From Ceriagrion tenellum (taxonomy: Eukaryota > Arthropoda > Insecta > Odonata > Coenagrionidae): 64,000 nt of DNA. The stretch covers positions 57,620,964 through 57,684,963 of the forward strand of contig OY720637.1 of NCBI GenBank assembly GCA_963169105.1, read 5' to 3'. Numbering within the stretch: position 1 is the stretch's first letter; each line of letters begins with the position of its first letter. Positions 1-11,639 of this stretch are shown piece by piece. Both the position numbers and the translations under genes were made by a program. The notes beneath the pieces were generated by a model that was not told the origin of the DNA, did not search any database, and saw only the letters and a program-made list of their open reading frames with translations.

Positions 1-271
1 AAGAAAAACTATTAAAAAAAAAACGAAGGGAGAAAGGGGAAGCGAGAGCGTGAAGTTCGACGGGACGGCGGGAGTGCGGAGGTACGAGCCGAGAAACTTT
101 AGTGATTGACACCGAGTTGGGTGATCATAAATTTGCAACGGTCGGCGGTCTGCGGAAGGAGGCGCCGTTGAGGAAGTGAACGGAAAGGTGAGAGAATAGG
201 CAGTGAAAAGAGCTACTCATCTACAAGCAGGCTCACTATATATTGTTTAATTAACGTATTCTACCGGTAAA
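1..271. other. Unassigned sequence
   Basis: I see no coding frame, repeat end or RNA motif in this stretch. It is flanked on the right by a reversed LINE-C tail. Confidence 0.3.
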
Positions 272-700
272 GGTAGGTTTTTTTCGAATGTTACAGAATC
301 TCCTCCCTGTTTTCTACCTTTTCAGGGGCATATCTCCCTCTAGTATACCCATTTTCGCCTCAGCACGCGATCTACCCTTCTTCATCACGTCCATGAAACC
401 TATTCTCGTTCTTCCCCTTCCCCGCTTGCCCAACATCCGTCCCTCTACCACACTCTTCAGCAACCAATCACCTTTTATCACATCCTACAGCCATCTACCC
501 TGCCTATCCCGAATTTCATTCAGAAGTTTCCTATCCCCGCTCACCATCTTAAGCACTTCCACGTTACTCTTACTCTCCGACCACTTCACCTTATCCATCA
601 TTCTCCACACCCACTTCTCAAATTTCTGCAGCCTATTCTAGTCCTCCTTTCTGAGGGTCCACGAATCTGCCACATACAACGCTACGCTCCATATCAAGCA
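272..700 (-). mobile_element. LINE-C retrotransposon C-terminal tail, degraded
   Basis: Read on the minus strand, this encodes a broken C-terminal segment of a non-LTR retrotransposon polyprotein. Visible pieces are an LY-x-ADSWTLRK-like stretch, KWVWRMMDKVKWSE, VEVLKMVSGDRKLLNEIRDR and LGKRGRGRTR. These match the region after the reverse transcriptase in RTE/Jockey-like LINEs. Stops interrupt the frame, for example after the GRWL segment. The 3' part near 290-345 matches the LINE-C ends at 11650-11715 and 14898-14958, which supports one family. The clade is my inference; the tail alone cannot fix it. It is a dead, 5'-truncated copy. Confidence 0.7.
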
Positions 701-1086
701 GGCTCAATAACACGAAAAAAAATCAAGTCTAATTTTCAACGGGAAAATGCAGTTTCTAAGAGAGATCCTCAGGCTCAAAAGAGAGACAACAATCGTGTTC
801 GCATTCCACCTGAGTTCAAACCGAGAGTTATACAGGGTGCCACAGCATTATTTGCTGATTAGAATTTGGCGCCAGGAAGAAAGATTCAAATGCAATCCAG
901 TGATGAAACGAGTCAGTCCAAAATATTTATCTCGACATGCACAACGCTTGCTTGAAATGCATGTAGTAGAATGTAGAGAAAAAGTAATTACAAGAATATC
1001 TATAACAGCTTTTGTTATTGACTCTATAATGATAACTCGTAAATTTGTGATTCCACAATTCTTTCTCACAATTCCACAATTTGGAA

Positions 1087-1265
1087 TGACCCGGGTTTCG
1101 ACGTGCAACGCCATCTTCAGGTGGTCCGTGGAATTACAAAAAACATCTGAAGATGTCGTTGAACGTCAAAACCTGGGACGTTCCGAATAAAGATAAGTGG
1201 AATCACAAAGTTACGACTTATCATTATAATGTTGACAAATTCCACCAAGTTACGCCTGAAACTAC
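1087..1265. repeat. Head-to-head hammerhead-like pair with conserved tail
   Basis: Two hammerhead-like cores face away from each other. The minus-strand one is CTGAAGA (rc of 1114-1120) followed by a GGCG/CGTC stem, GAAAC and ACCCGGGT. The plus-strand one has CTGAAGA at 1147-1153, a short stem, then AAAAC where GAAAC is expected, so its core is damaged. Downstream of the plus copy is AATAAAGATAAGTGGAA (from 1186) and a segment ending GTTACGCCTGAAAC. The same tail follows the motif at 32529-32650, showing a mobile family. Stem I pairing is poor in both halves, so activity is unlikely. Confidence 0.5.
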
Positions 1266-3830
1266 CAATTTTATTGACCCATCAAATCAGCAAATTATGC
1301 TGCCACACCCTGTATGAAAAGTTTGAGGAGATCCCAACAGCGAAGAAGAAAAGGCGGAAAGCATTCAATGGACGCATCAAAAGAATGGAGCTCTTAGAGA
1401 TTGCAAACAAAAATCATCGTACTCCAGGAAAGATGATCCTGTAAACAGAATAGTTTCCAGAAAAAAACGAAAAGGTGAAGGGCCTGGAAGAAGGATAACT
1501 AAGTACAAAACGAAGAAGAAATTCTCAGAAGACGAACCAGCGAGAGAGTCAGAGAATAAAAGAATACTGGGGAAAGAGAAAATAATTCGGAAAAATGAAG
1601 GAAATTGTTCAAGCGTGGCCCAGAGTATCTGAAACAATTTATAATAAACAGAAGGAAATAGATATTACAGGAATAAATAATACGTGAAAAAATCCAATCG
1701 TTGGAGCCTGATGTTTCGAGCAACGCACGTGAATTTACGTGGATAAAATAACATCTTCAGCAATCGAGTACGTTAAATAATCAGAGGTTATACGAAATTT
1801 ATCGACTTCCGGTTGAGTTGAGTTCACGTAGATACCCAAGTTCTGGGAGTAATAAGCTCAAAGACCCTAATTGATTTTTCAGGGTGATTCCCCGAATCAT
1901 CATTTTAAAATACCCACGTTCTTCCCCTTTTCACCAGAGACCTCATCAGGATTAATGAATATATTGAAGTAGTCGGAAACCTCAAGGCAGAGAACATGAT
2001 AGGCAAAGGAGAACACAAGACGGCATTTTTAAATCAAGTCGCCGGGAATCCCAAAAGAAGCAATCACCTATGAAGCATATGGACGGCGAATTTTAATAAT
2101 CTAACAGAAATGATTGTAACAATTAGGTGAACGTATTCTCAGAAGCACGAGCTGATAATCGCAATTAGGAGCCAACTGCTCAGCTTCGTTTCCCTGGCTC
2201 AAGCCACAGGAAGAACCACCGAGTTACTCAAAAACTATTTTTAATGGCATGAGGTACATGAAAAACATAGTATTAACCGCATAAAATTATTAAGGAATCC
2301 ATTACTATCCGGATTTACGTATAAAACGTGAAATTCACCACCGCAAAGGCACGATCCGCACAACAGAATAATCTACGACATAAATATATCTTTCGTAATT
2401 GCAAAAACTACAGCTTCGATTAAGTTTATGCTCCTAATTTTGTCAAAACTCGAGGTAAAAAAATCTCACCGCCGAAATGAAAATCAAAATAACAAAAGAT
2501 ACTAAAAAAATGACAGCAAAACTTAAGAGAAAGGTATTCGCAACTCAGAAATACGTCATGCGGTCAGTCACCGTACCCTGGAGGTTTAACCTCGGGCATT
2601 GTAGAGATCACTCATGAAACGAGAAATTCAAACCTGACATTGGATTGATCGAAATAAAATGAATCAAGCGCGGATACGGCTGAAGGGACACACGGCGCTT
2701 ATCTCGGCTCTCGCGATCCGCAGGCATAAAGTGAAATTTTCGTCGACCGAGGGAATCAAAACCTGCTCACTCGTAAACGATATTCTATTACTTTTATTGG
2801 GTATAAATTTCAGTTTCTTCCAGACTCACTCAATTGATGACTCTACAAGATTTTACTGAGACGTAAAGAAATAAGCGAGACCAGTTACGCTCGACTACAC
2901 TCCGCACACGAGGGAGCTCAGTCGCGCTCCGTACATACGTACTGGGAAAGGAAACGTGGTTAGTGATATATCTCCTAAATACTCCCAACACTAACAGTCA
3001 CTAAGTTTACCAATCGATCTGAACTCGGACCGATCTGAAAATTCCAAGCGAGCCGACTCAGATCGCCAACACGGAATGAAAACATCGATAGTGAACAATC
3101 GAATCTATCAGTAGGAGAACGATTGACCCAGTGTGTAAACGAGTGCAGCGTTAGAAACTTTTCAGTCGCATTCCGAGTGAACAAAATTGCCTGATTACAG
3201 ATAGAATTACGACGTGCTAAGGTATCATCAACGTCACTTCACTCGCCATGACTGCACTCTTGTTACAACTAGTTATAACACACGCCTTGAATAATTACTG
3301 TTATATTTTGTTTCCGTATGACAACCAAAAGAATAACGTGGAGCGCCACCGTCACGCTGGTTCAGATCGATCTATAATCTCATACTGGTTGAAAGAGCGG
3401 GCTGACTCGACCCGCTTCTCAGATCGATCCCACTAGCCTGTTGCGTTTACCATACCGATCTGATCCGGTCAGATCGACCTGAGATCGATTGGTAAACGTA
3501 GTGAAGAAGACCACAAAAGGAATAGAATTTAGCTCTCCTAAGCATTGGATAACAAAGAGAGAAGAATTACATTACGCACGCAAAAAATTCAAACAATAAG
3601 CCTTGTTCCTTTAACTATCCTGTATGAATATCGTATGCACTTGAACGGTGCTATTACTTTCATGAGCTGTTTGACTTCAGGGTTAAAATGAGAGTTAAAA
3701 CCTAGACATCCCTGAAAGGTCTATGGTCCTGATGAGTTACTTATTTAATTTCGAATCTGGGAGCAGGCACGTGAGACACAGAAGTAACTCCAACCATATG
3801 GGTTGGTCTCATTGGACGACCCAGATCTTT
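1266..3830. other. No gene recognised
   Basis: Several short open frames exist but none shows a recognisable domain or codon pattern. Around 1685-1760 there is a weak hammerhead-like remnant (minus strand CTGAAGATG followed far away by CGAAACATC). Around 3000-3490 the motif GATCGATCTGA and variants recur, which looks like a degenerate local repeat. I see no other structure. Confidence 0.3.
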
Positions 3831-4192
3831 ATATCTACATCTACACACTACCCCGCGAGCCGCCGCGTGGGCGTGAGGCATGGGGTGTTAGGACACCAGC
3901 CGAGTAAAGGTGTCAAAAAATAAGGTTTTGGGAGGTGAAATGGTGAAGTGTATTAAGGGAGTGTTACATGCAGAGCTCATTTTTAATTATGGTTACTTAT
4001 TGTGCGTGGAAAGAAAAAATTTATGAACCTATCTGCCCACTCTTATTTGTATCGCTTCTGTCGGACCTAGAAGCGTAGTGTGGCGTCAAAATGATATAAT
4101 GATATTCTCTTGCATCAGCCTGAAACACACCTGTTCTGTATTTCCCAAGCAAACTAAGCCTAGCGTGTAGCCTCCCAAGTCTCTAGCAGCTC
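3831..4192 (-). mobile_element. LINE-A 3' end (CR1/Jockey-like), truncated
   Basis: This minus-strand copy begins (its 3' end) with the family-typical TACATCTACA tail beside CCCGCGAGCCGCCGCGTG. It continues through the 3' UTR into the last coding part (ISRSDR-like peptide region) and ends near CTAGCAGCTC. It aligns by eye with about ten other copies in the window. It contains only the last ~100 codons and the 3' UTR, so it is 5'-truncated, the usual fate of LINE insertions. Confidence 0.8.
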
Positions 4193-5311
4193 GCAACCTA
4201 CATCTACGACAAAGACGAAGAATCAGACTAGAACTGCAATAAATGAGAAGAAATTCAACTTATAGAAATCAGGGCATTAGGCCAAATAAACATTGACACA
4301 ACTCACCAGACCTATATAATTTCCGAATCACCGAAATAACTAGGACTTCACCCACAGGAGAAATTTGAAAATTACTTCGGTTTACGCACTCCAACACGGC
4401 AGGGAAACGCAAGGAAACACAACAGGAAGAGTTAGGATTTACGTCAGACTACCATAAAATTTCTGTGTATGGCTACATTGCCTACACCCAAAGCGAAAAG
4501 CAAAGGAAGTTTGTGGCGAGGGACGAATAGGTGATAAACTTTCCTTCCATGTCGGACCAAAAGGAGAAATTTTTGAGACATGCAACGGAGTCAAGCCTTC
4601 CATTACAACCAGAGCAGGCAGGTTGGGAAGTAGTAAAACGTTTGCCATTTTTGGTTTCTTTACATATGGTTTGATGCCTTTTCAGTGCCTTTTTAAACGC
4701 ACCCGTCACTTCCGTCGCATTCCTCCCACGGATGTCATTCCTCACAACCTTCTCTATTTGTACGTGTCTCTAATTTTGTAACTATAAGTACAGGTGAGCA
4801 TGAATGTGGAGGTATGAAGAAGATACTGAATGTTGCTTGTTAGTACAGATTTCGTACTTGTGTTCAATAACTTACCATCATTACTGCCACATACTCCCGT
4901 TTGAAATTCCCCACACAAATATATTTCTTTCACGATACAATACCTCGTAGAATCCATGAATTAACTGTTTCAGTAGCACTGATCAGTAGGAGAACGCGCG
5001 CACGCAGAATTTTCGCTGAAGGGAGGACCAATTTGCCCAGGCTCTTCGTTTAAGGGGGCCGATATAATAGATTGTTACTTGAAATATAATAAAAGTATTA
5101 CAATTTCATTTGGGAGAGGATTTTAATATTAGCAGGATAAAAAAGAAAAAGTGTACCGATAAATAAGGGCTGCATAGAGTTTCTATAAATTTATTGACAC
5201 AACGTATATCAATTTGTACCAGGCTCAAAAGTGAAAAAAAAATTTTGATCCCAAAACAGAATGAGTAAAAGCTCAAAAGATTTCGTACTGTCTACTAATT
5301 TTTATTTCACC
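4193..5311. other. No gene recognised
   Basis: Short frames here lack recognisable motifs. The sequence is AT-rich and I see no inverted repeat or tandem repeat of note. Confidence 0.3.
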
Positions 5312-5358
5312 TCTTGCTACACGTGTTTCGACTGACTAGCAGTCATCCTCAGGCAAGA
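5312..5358 (-). ncRNA. Hammerhead-ribozyme-like motif, best preserved
   Basis: Read on the minus strand the order is: stem I strand TCTTGC (5358-5353), core CTGAGGA (5352-5346), one extra T, stem II GACTG-CTAGT-CAGTC, GAA, stem III ACAC/GTGT with no loop, cleavage-site A (GTA, 5318), then stem I strand GCAAGA (5317-5312). All three stems are perfectly paired (6, 5 and 4 bp). This is the type I hammerhead layout with a minimal stem III, as known from Penelope-like elements, where small forms can work as dimers. The extra base after CTGAGGA departs from the textbook core. Cleavage is inferred, not shown. Downstream on the minus strand is a GAAATAAAAATTAGTAG tail. Confidence 0.65.
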
Positions 5359-5789
5359 CAGAATGTTATAATCCGTCAGCATCGTTCGTTCTTAATTTGC
5401 GAAGGATGCGAGAATTTTCTCAGTAATCATTTCTGGGCCTATCGAATCTATGACCCTGGCTACAAGAATATTCTCGCGGAATTTCATCACGTCCACCCGA
5501 ATTAACGGAGAGCGAGATTTTAAAAATGCATATATCATGAGGAATGAAAAATGGAGCAGACCCTCGCTCTCGACGCAGATGGATCGGAATATCCGACACG
5601 TTTGCCCTTATTTCCTCCTCGGGGATTAACCTCCCCGTTGTCACGGCGTGACGTCTGAACCGCAATAAGAGGTCGGATCACGTATTTCTGGTCAAGGTAA
5701 AGGCGAAACAAACACGCGCGGTTTAGATTTTGGGTCTGGTTCCCTCGGGGGCGAAATGTTTCTCGCAATCGTGGAATTTCGCCGCCATC
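5359..5789. other. No gene recognised
   Basis: Open frames overlap on both strands but carry no identifiable domain. This may be the body of the element whose hammerhead-like motif ends at 5358, but I found no second copy in the window to prove it. Confidence 0.25.
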
Positions 5790-5980
5790 ATCATTGGTCG
5801 TTCAATCCTAAGATTGGTTGACTGAAGCCCTCCACCCTACCCTGTCTAATGCTAGTTCCCTTACTCCTGGTATCTCTTTCTATGTACTTCCCTCTTCATT
5901 TGGTCCATAAACTCACTTCTGGGTCTTCCTCTAGGGACTATTGCCTCTATTTTACCTTTCATTATGTTCTTCGGATGGAA
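5790..5980 (-). mobile_element. LINE-B 3' tail
   Basis: The plus strand reads TCCTAAGATTGGTTGACTG followed by the reverse of a coding tail with the family-typical TYQEVRELA and FMDQIK-like peptides. It aligns with 36270-36440 and 59433-59600. It is a 5'-truncated fragment of an RT-encoding element that breaks off near 5980 into unrelated sequence. Confidence 0.75.
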
Positions 5981-6709
5981 TTTCGCCGGTTGACCGAAAA
6001 TTCCGAAGCTTCGTATGATATCTACATCTGCATTTACGAACTACCGTGAAAGCCACCTCAACGATGTGTGGGACGGGATGACTACGCCCGGCATACAATA
6101 CTCGTCTTTGGTCGAGATCACGATCTGCACGCTTCCCTAGGCGTTAGAAGACGTCCTGGAAGTCGTAAAGAGATCAATGCACGGCTAGACCCAGGCATCC
6201 CTAGACGTCATGTATAGCCGTGGGTGCAGAAAAGCGCCTAGTTCCGTCGTTAGTATGTCTTACAGAACTGGAAGTTAAGGTGACCTATAATTAAAAGACG
6301 TGAAGTACTTTGTTAGTGCCTGTGTTCCTGTTTCAACATTTAGAGCTGATATAAAAAAGGTGTAAACACAAAAAACGCCCACAAAACGTTAATGGCACAT
6401 TAAACTGTAGTATGTACATGGTTTAAATATAGAAAAAAACCTGCGGCATATCATTTTGACGAGGACATTAAATAAGGTTGGTGATGGAGCGTGTAGTTAT
6501 AACGTTCCGCAAAATTGGCATCGTGGAAATACGACGAGCGTTAATAGGAGGCTTTTGACAAGGTGGTTGTAGGAAACAGATGGAACAACGAAGGCAACCG
6601 AGAGAGTGGGGCGATGGAACTAAATGAATAACCTACGACAAGTGAGGAGAGTAGGCCGCAGAAAGAATTTGATGAAAACGCTTAAAGGTGGTCAGAGAGA
6701 TTTTCGTTT
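5981..6709. other. No gene recognised
   Basis: I see neither a recognisable coding frame nor a repeat boundary here. Confidence 0.3.
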
Positions 6710-7275
6710 GGTAGTTTGAGTAAAATATCACGTTACTTAGAAATCAATGAATTTGGTCTCACTTTAAAGAAAAATATCTCACCTATCCAATAACAGATAA
6801 TCCAATAACAATAAAAATTCTACCCTTACCGCATTAATTTCGGAGATATTTTCCATAAAATACCAGCCCTTTTACATGGGAAATAGTACGTGTATGCACT
6901 CCAGAGAGACATAAATTACAAAATGAGGTATTTCTAACATTTAGATGTCGTAAAAAAACTAACAGCGTGTACTTAGTATGTTTTTTTAACTATATTTGAA
7001 AATTAATCATATTGTCACCGCAGTAAGTTCTTGGATACCACAAAAAACCTTCCGTTTTGGAGTTTCAAACGCACCGCGCGAAAAAATGAGTCAAATTAAA
7101 GACTTCTTTAGATATTTTCATTTAATTACCCACAATTTCTGTCATGTAAAAATATATTATTTCACCATTAATAATGCAATATTTAATTTATGTGTCCTAC
7201 AGCTGGTGAAATTAAAATGTATCATTCGAATATGGTCTCGATTATGACTGGGGAACTATCTCGATCGGACTACCT
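6710..7275 (-). mobile_element. MITE family M (GGTAGTTTGAG ends)
   Basis: A roughly 565-bp inverted-repeat element with GGTAGTTTGAG at the left and GATCGGACTACC at the right. The interior aligns with 17465-18045, 33762-34307, 34471-34925 and 54505-55223 by shared blocks, such as ATGGTCTCGATTATGACT and the AACCTTCCGTTTTG block. It has no coding capacity, so any movement would need a transposase from elsewhere. The superfamily is not certain; a clean target duplication was not found. Confidence 0.7.
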
Positions 7276-8035
7276 TTAACAGATTTGCATGAAACATTTC
7301 GTACGTTTCTTGTTAGTATTATGTATAGATAAAAGGCAAAAAATTGCAAGCTACCGATTTGGTTTCTTAGCAATTGAATGCTATTTTAACACGTAGTCAT
7401 ATGGCCTCTGACCTATATTTCGAAATAATTCGATTACATATACATAGATTTTCTCCCAAACGCGAAAAAAAATACGTTTAGAGTTATTACAATGGTACCT
7501 AGTAAACATCAAGGAATCATGGCGAATAAAACAAATAAGAACGAACAAAAATCCTATTTACGTATGATTTTCACGAAAAAAATCGAATTCCGCACCGTAT
7601 ACCCAAGTCATAACAATGCTTTCACATTAAGACGAAATTTTAAAATGTAATTCTTGCATCAATTATCAATTGCATCAAGTACGGTCATTCCAACGTGTAA
7701 ATAACTGAATGTAAAAGAAAGAAACTCAGAAACATCCACAGATATTTATTCGTTTGTACGACGCGTTTCGATGCTTAACTCGTCATCTTCAGGTACAATG
7801 AATTTGCATTTCTTAACCTCGCGGACAATTATTAACGTGGACATTTCTAAGTTCCTTTCTTCTAAATTCAAGATGACGTTCCACAATATCTCGCCGTATG
7901 CCTTTTAATATATAAATAGCCGTATTTAAGTGTAAGGCGGTCCAAGAATCATTTTCCACATACTTGCAAAGTTATTAAAACGAGCACTCAATGACTGACG
8001 ATTCGCGCTCCAACCACCTTAATAACGATGGAAAC
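7276..8035. repeat. Interspersed repeat, copy 1 (shared with 8886-9975)
   Basis: The stretch 7276-7680 aligns with 9176-9500: both have ACACGTAG..CATAT, an AACGCGAAA block, CATGGCGAATAAA-like and ATTTTCACG-like blocks in the same order. The right end CACTCAATGACTGACG to CACCTTAATAAC (7985-8030) matches 9925-9975. The start abuts MITE M at 7275. A hammerhead-like motif lies inside at 7754-7798. No coding capacity is visible. Confidence 0.55.
7754..7798 (-). ncRNA. Hammerhead-ribozyme-like motif
   Basis: Minus strand: stem I TTGTAC (7798-7793), core CTGAAGA (7792-7786), extra T, stem II starting GACG with one mismatch against CATC, GAA, loopless stem III ACG/CGT, cleavage-site C (GTC), and stem I GTACAA (7759-7754). 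Stem I is a perfect 6 bp. A tail reading ATAAATATCTGTGG follows, as for sister motifs. The layout is type I hammerhead with minimal stem III; the mismatch in stem II suggests some decay. Confidence 0.6.
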
Positions 8036-8379
8036 TTAAGATATTTACGTACGATGGCGGGCCACGGCAATACATAGTATTTTAGGGGTTAACCTTTACT
8101 CATGAATCCCACGAAAATAATCTTGCCAAACGTTGTTTCTTGATCGCCTTCACGGAGTACGAAAGCCTAGTGAAGCTTACACCACTCCTGCTGCAGGAAA
8201 AGCATGACGCCACCGTAAAATTTTATGGCATCACTCTCACATTGAAGAAATCTTAACAGCCATGTACCTTCCGGATTTACGGTGAGTGGTTGGATCAAGT
8301 GGATGAACAGACACCAAGAGTAGGCAAACGCATAAAGTTAACGAGGGATGACAAGGAATTTACGGACGAATGCCTCACC

Positions 8380-8530
8380 TTTCGAACTGAGAATTTCCCA
8401 AATTCGAAGGTCGATACTACGTACTGAGAAAAGATCGGCATTTAACCGAAATATCGACTCGCGCGGAGATTCGAACCCAGCCCTTCGACATGATGAGCCG
8501 TTCACTTGATTACTTTATGAGTTTAAGCCC
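8380..8530 (-). mobile_element. Possible tRNA-derived SINE
   Basis: On the minus strand, GGGTTCGAATC (rc near 8467-8480) is a good RNA polymerase III B box, with AATCAAGTGAACGGCTC upstream as a weak A box at about tRNA spacing. The body after the B box has no second copy in the window, so this could also be a decayed tRNA-like sequence by chance. Confidence 0.4.
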
Positions 8531-8969
8531 GTTCTCGTTCTGCGCAATAAAGATAATTGGCTTTGTGGACGGGGTGTAAAGAGATATGACGCACGCTGAG
8601 GTGGAGAAAGAATTGTACGAGGGAATATGGGCCTACGCCAGCAATAATCAAGAGGACTTTGATCCATTTCGCAACACCTTAATTGGTAGAAGACCTTAAA
8701 AACAACAATCGCGTGGTAGTCAACAAACATTTAAATATCTACTTGATCCTCATGAAATCGTCTCATTAAGCAAGTCGGGTACATAATAGCTTCATGAAAA
8801 CAATTTTGGAAGAGAAAATGAGAGGGAAGAAATTAAATCAACGATAAAAAGAACTAAGGAAGATGAATTCAATGAAAACCCCGGTTGAACACGAGGGATA
8901 TTAAGGTGGCTAACGCGTTTTTCGTTTCGGAGTAAATTTACGTCAAATTTTTCATATATATACTTATTA

Positions 8970-9170
8970 AGGCCGCTTTACACGATACATTGTATTGTAC
9001 AAACGAATGTGTGAACTCTTTCCTGAGGAAATTGTTCCGTATAAAGCAGCAAATTGTATGATTATCTGAATGAATGAACGGGTAACAGAACCTGCTCTAA
9101 TACCATTCATTTTTTTGTAGAATCTATGACACAACCTTTGTGCAATAAAAGGTACCGTGTAAAGAGGCCT
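8970..9170. mobile_element. Tourist-like MITE, TTA target duplication
   Basis: A 201-bp element with ends AGGCCGCTTTACACG and a right end GTGTAAAGAGGCCT, flanked by TTA at 8967-8969 and 9171-9173. A second copy at 40380-40582 has TAA duplications. TTA/TAA duplications are typical of PIF/Harbinger elements. Internal palindromic matches around TTGTACAAACGAATGT run in from both ends. It is non-coding. Confidence 0.8.
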
Positions 9171-9499
9171 TTAGAAGTATGCACGGATAAAAATTTAAAA
9201 AATTAACAACGAGATTACAAGGAAATACAATGCTATTTTTTCACGTAGCATTGAGGTACTAGTCATATATTTCCACATATTTAGATAGCATAAATATATT
9301 TACTCCTTAACGCGAAAGAATGCGTTTCATTATGATTGTGGGTACAAATATGAAGCATCATGCCGAATAAAAAAGCACGTATTTACATAAGATTTTCGCT
9401 TAAATTTCCAATCCAGCGCCATAAAACCAAATCATGCATTAATGAAAACGAAACAATGCTTTAATTAAAACGAAAATTTAAAAATCCAAATTTTGCATC

Positions 9500-9830
9500 G
9501 TTTATATTGATACGAGTAATATACAAAAGAGTAGAAGGGAGGAGGACCATATGGAACACCAAACAGAAAAGAAGAACCAGATGGATTGGACACAACCTCA
9601 AACATAATGGCTCTGTGAAGAACATAATGGAAGGTAAAATAGAGAGAAAGTCGCCAGAGGAAGACCCAGGAATAAGTTCATGGACCAAATTAAGAGGAAA
9701 GTAGAAAGAATAGAATAAATAAGAAGAAAATAGAAAGATACACCAGGAAGTAAGGGAACTAGCATCAGATAAGGAAGGGTGGAGGGCTGCAGTCAACCAA
9801 TCTTAGGATTGAACGACCGATGATATATTA
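9500..9830 (+). mobile_element. LINE-B C-terminal tail, degraded
   Basis: Translation gives VEGRRTIWNTKQKRRTRWIGH, then NGSVKNIMEGKIE and SPEEDPGISSWTKLRGK. Compared with 36150-36430 it has frameshifts and a small A-rich duplication near 9703-9735 (AGAAAGAATAGAATAAATAA). It ends GGCTGCAGTCAACCAATCTTA, the standard LINE-B 3' end. It lies within the inverted-repeat element 8886-9975 and is therefore younger than it. Confidence 0.75.
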
Positions 9831-9975
9831 CTACACCGTACGGTTAGTTCCACCGTACCAAGAGATACACTCAAGTGAAGTGTGGCCCAAAAATTTTTTT
9901 CGACTTACTTGTAAGTCTACTATAATGTGCACTCAATAACTCACGATTAGCGCTTCAGCCACCCTAATAAGAAGT

Positions 9976-11639
9976 TCTCTGAAGGAATGAAGCTGTGAGA
10001 TGAATGGGGAATACAGTGGAGATCTATAGCAAACCAACCAACGAACTGATGATCGCTGGCGGCAGTTAACGAACTTCTATCCCAGTGGTTTGTTCCTTCC
10101 CTCCTCGCTTTTGTTCCTGCTGATGAGCTTTATCAGCACTTTTCATTCATTTCCAAATAAGAGAATCGAATTTACAGCCATAAAAAAAAGCGAATCGTTT
10201 CCGCATTTTCTCCATCGTTTGCGGTGACGGCCAACAGGTGGTGATTTGGATACGAGAGAGAAATTTTACAGTCGGCGGAAATTCGTGCCAAGCACTATGG
10301 ATGGGAAATCAAGAGAGCGAGCGAACAATTATTTACGCGAACGTGAAAAAAAGTTGGTTCACGCGACAGATTCACAGTGCGAATGTAAGCCGAATCATGA
10401 TGCATGCGATATCAGCTCGCATTGGAGAAAACGGAAAGTTGCAATGATAGCCTAATGTGACTTAGGAACATAAAAATAGATATCTCAGCTGCCTTCCACG
10501 TTTAAAAAAATGGTGCGGACGAAAACGCTGGGGAGAAATCCGAAACTCTTCCGTCCAAAGGGAATAGAGAAAGCACGATCAATTAAAGTCGCACACGCGG
10601 CAGTAACTGCACATTAATAAAAAATAATACACGACCATATTTTGCGGGAAACACATCAGAAAACAGGCGAGCAATGAAAAAGTCATACATCCACTGCTCC
10701 AGTTATGGCTTTTTAATACTTCGTACAATTTCTCAAGAGATGCCGGAAGAGTTACGACTTCCTATAGATGGGGAGGAGGAATTGGGGGGGGATGGAATAC
10801 GAGCCCGAGTCCATAACATGGAGAGTAACGATTGCTTTGACAGGTGTAGGGGCAGATAAGAGCGATTTGTTCATTTCTCAGAGAGACATGGAAAGATTCC
10901 CAAAAAAGAACCGACTACTTTATCCCAACTTTCATCAAAAGCTAGCGACTGAGAGATAGGTCCTGGAGACTTGAGAGTGAAAGTCTGATTTGGCACCTCC
11001 ATGTAAAACCATGATGTTACGAATTAGAAATCGGTAAAGACAGGCCGGGGGAGGAAAGTGCGGGACGTGAGGTAGCGAGTTCAAGGCTGTCCGAACCAAT
11101 TTCAAGGTGCAGCTCATAAGAAATTTATAGGCAAGGAGAAACTTCACGGCCTTTCCAGAAATACGGTCTGCCTTTGGACAGAAACAGCGCGTTCAAAGCC
11201 CCTTCATTAATGAGTCCCTTGATGATCAGCCGCGATAAAGCCAACGGCAGGATGTTGATTTATCGTAGCATTTGAGAAGCCGCCCACCCGACTAGATAAC
11301 AAGTTTATGATGGCATGATTTCACCAACATTCTCATCTTATCTATGTAGCCTCGAACATTTCCAATATTCGAGGCTATTTTTTCAAAATGAATATTTTTC
11401 CATAACTATAATTCAACTATATGTCACACAACTGTCAGAGAATATTTTATGTAATTTGCCTACGCAACCATTAATCAAATTCTAGGGCAGTTTTAGTTTC
11501 GAACCGTATAATTTTCTGGGCAACGGTTTAAATCCATACGGCGCATTTAAGGACAATTGAACATTCTAAACTTTCCTGAATGAAAAAATTCTCTCAATTA
11601 TACTCGTGAAATGAATCTTTATTTCCTTCAATTATTGTT
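9976..11639. other. No gene recognised
   Basis: Open frames at 10238-10455 and 10674-10959 lack recognisable motifs and overlap in alternative frames, which argues against coding. No clear repeat ends were found. Confidence 0.3.

Larger units (their letters stand above)
8886..9975. mobile_element. Inverted-repeat element with nested insertions
   Basis: Left end TTAAGGTGGCTAACGCG (near 8892) is answered by CGCTTCAGCCACCCTAATAA at the right. The interior matches the repeat at 7276-8035. Two later arrivals sit inside it: a Tourist-like MITE (8970-9170) and a LINE-B tail (9500-9830). The ends resemble MITE family M (TTAAGGTRG), so the two may be related. No transposase is encoded. Confidence 0.5.

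Noticed and set aside
1685..1760. Hammerhead-like motif (minus strand CTGAAGATG to CGAAACATC)
   Set aside because: The stem II region is too long and no stem III or stem I pairing could be found.
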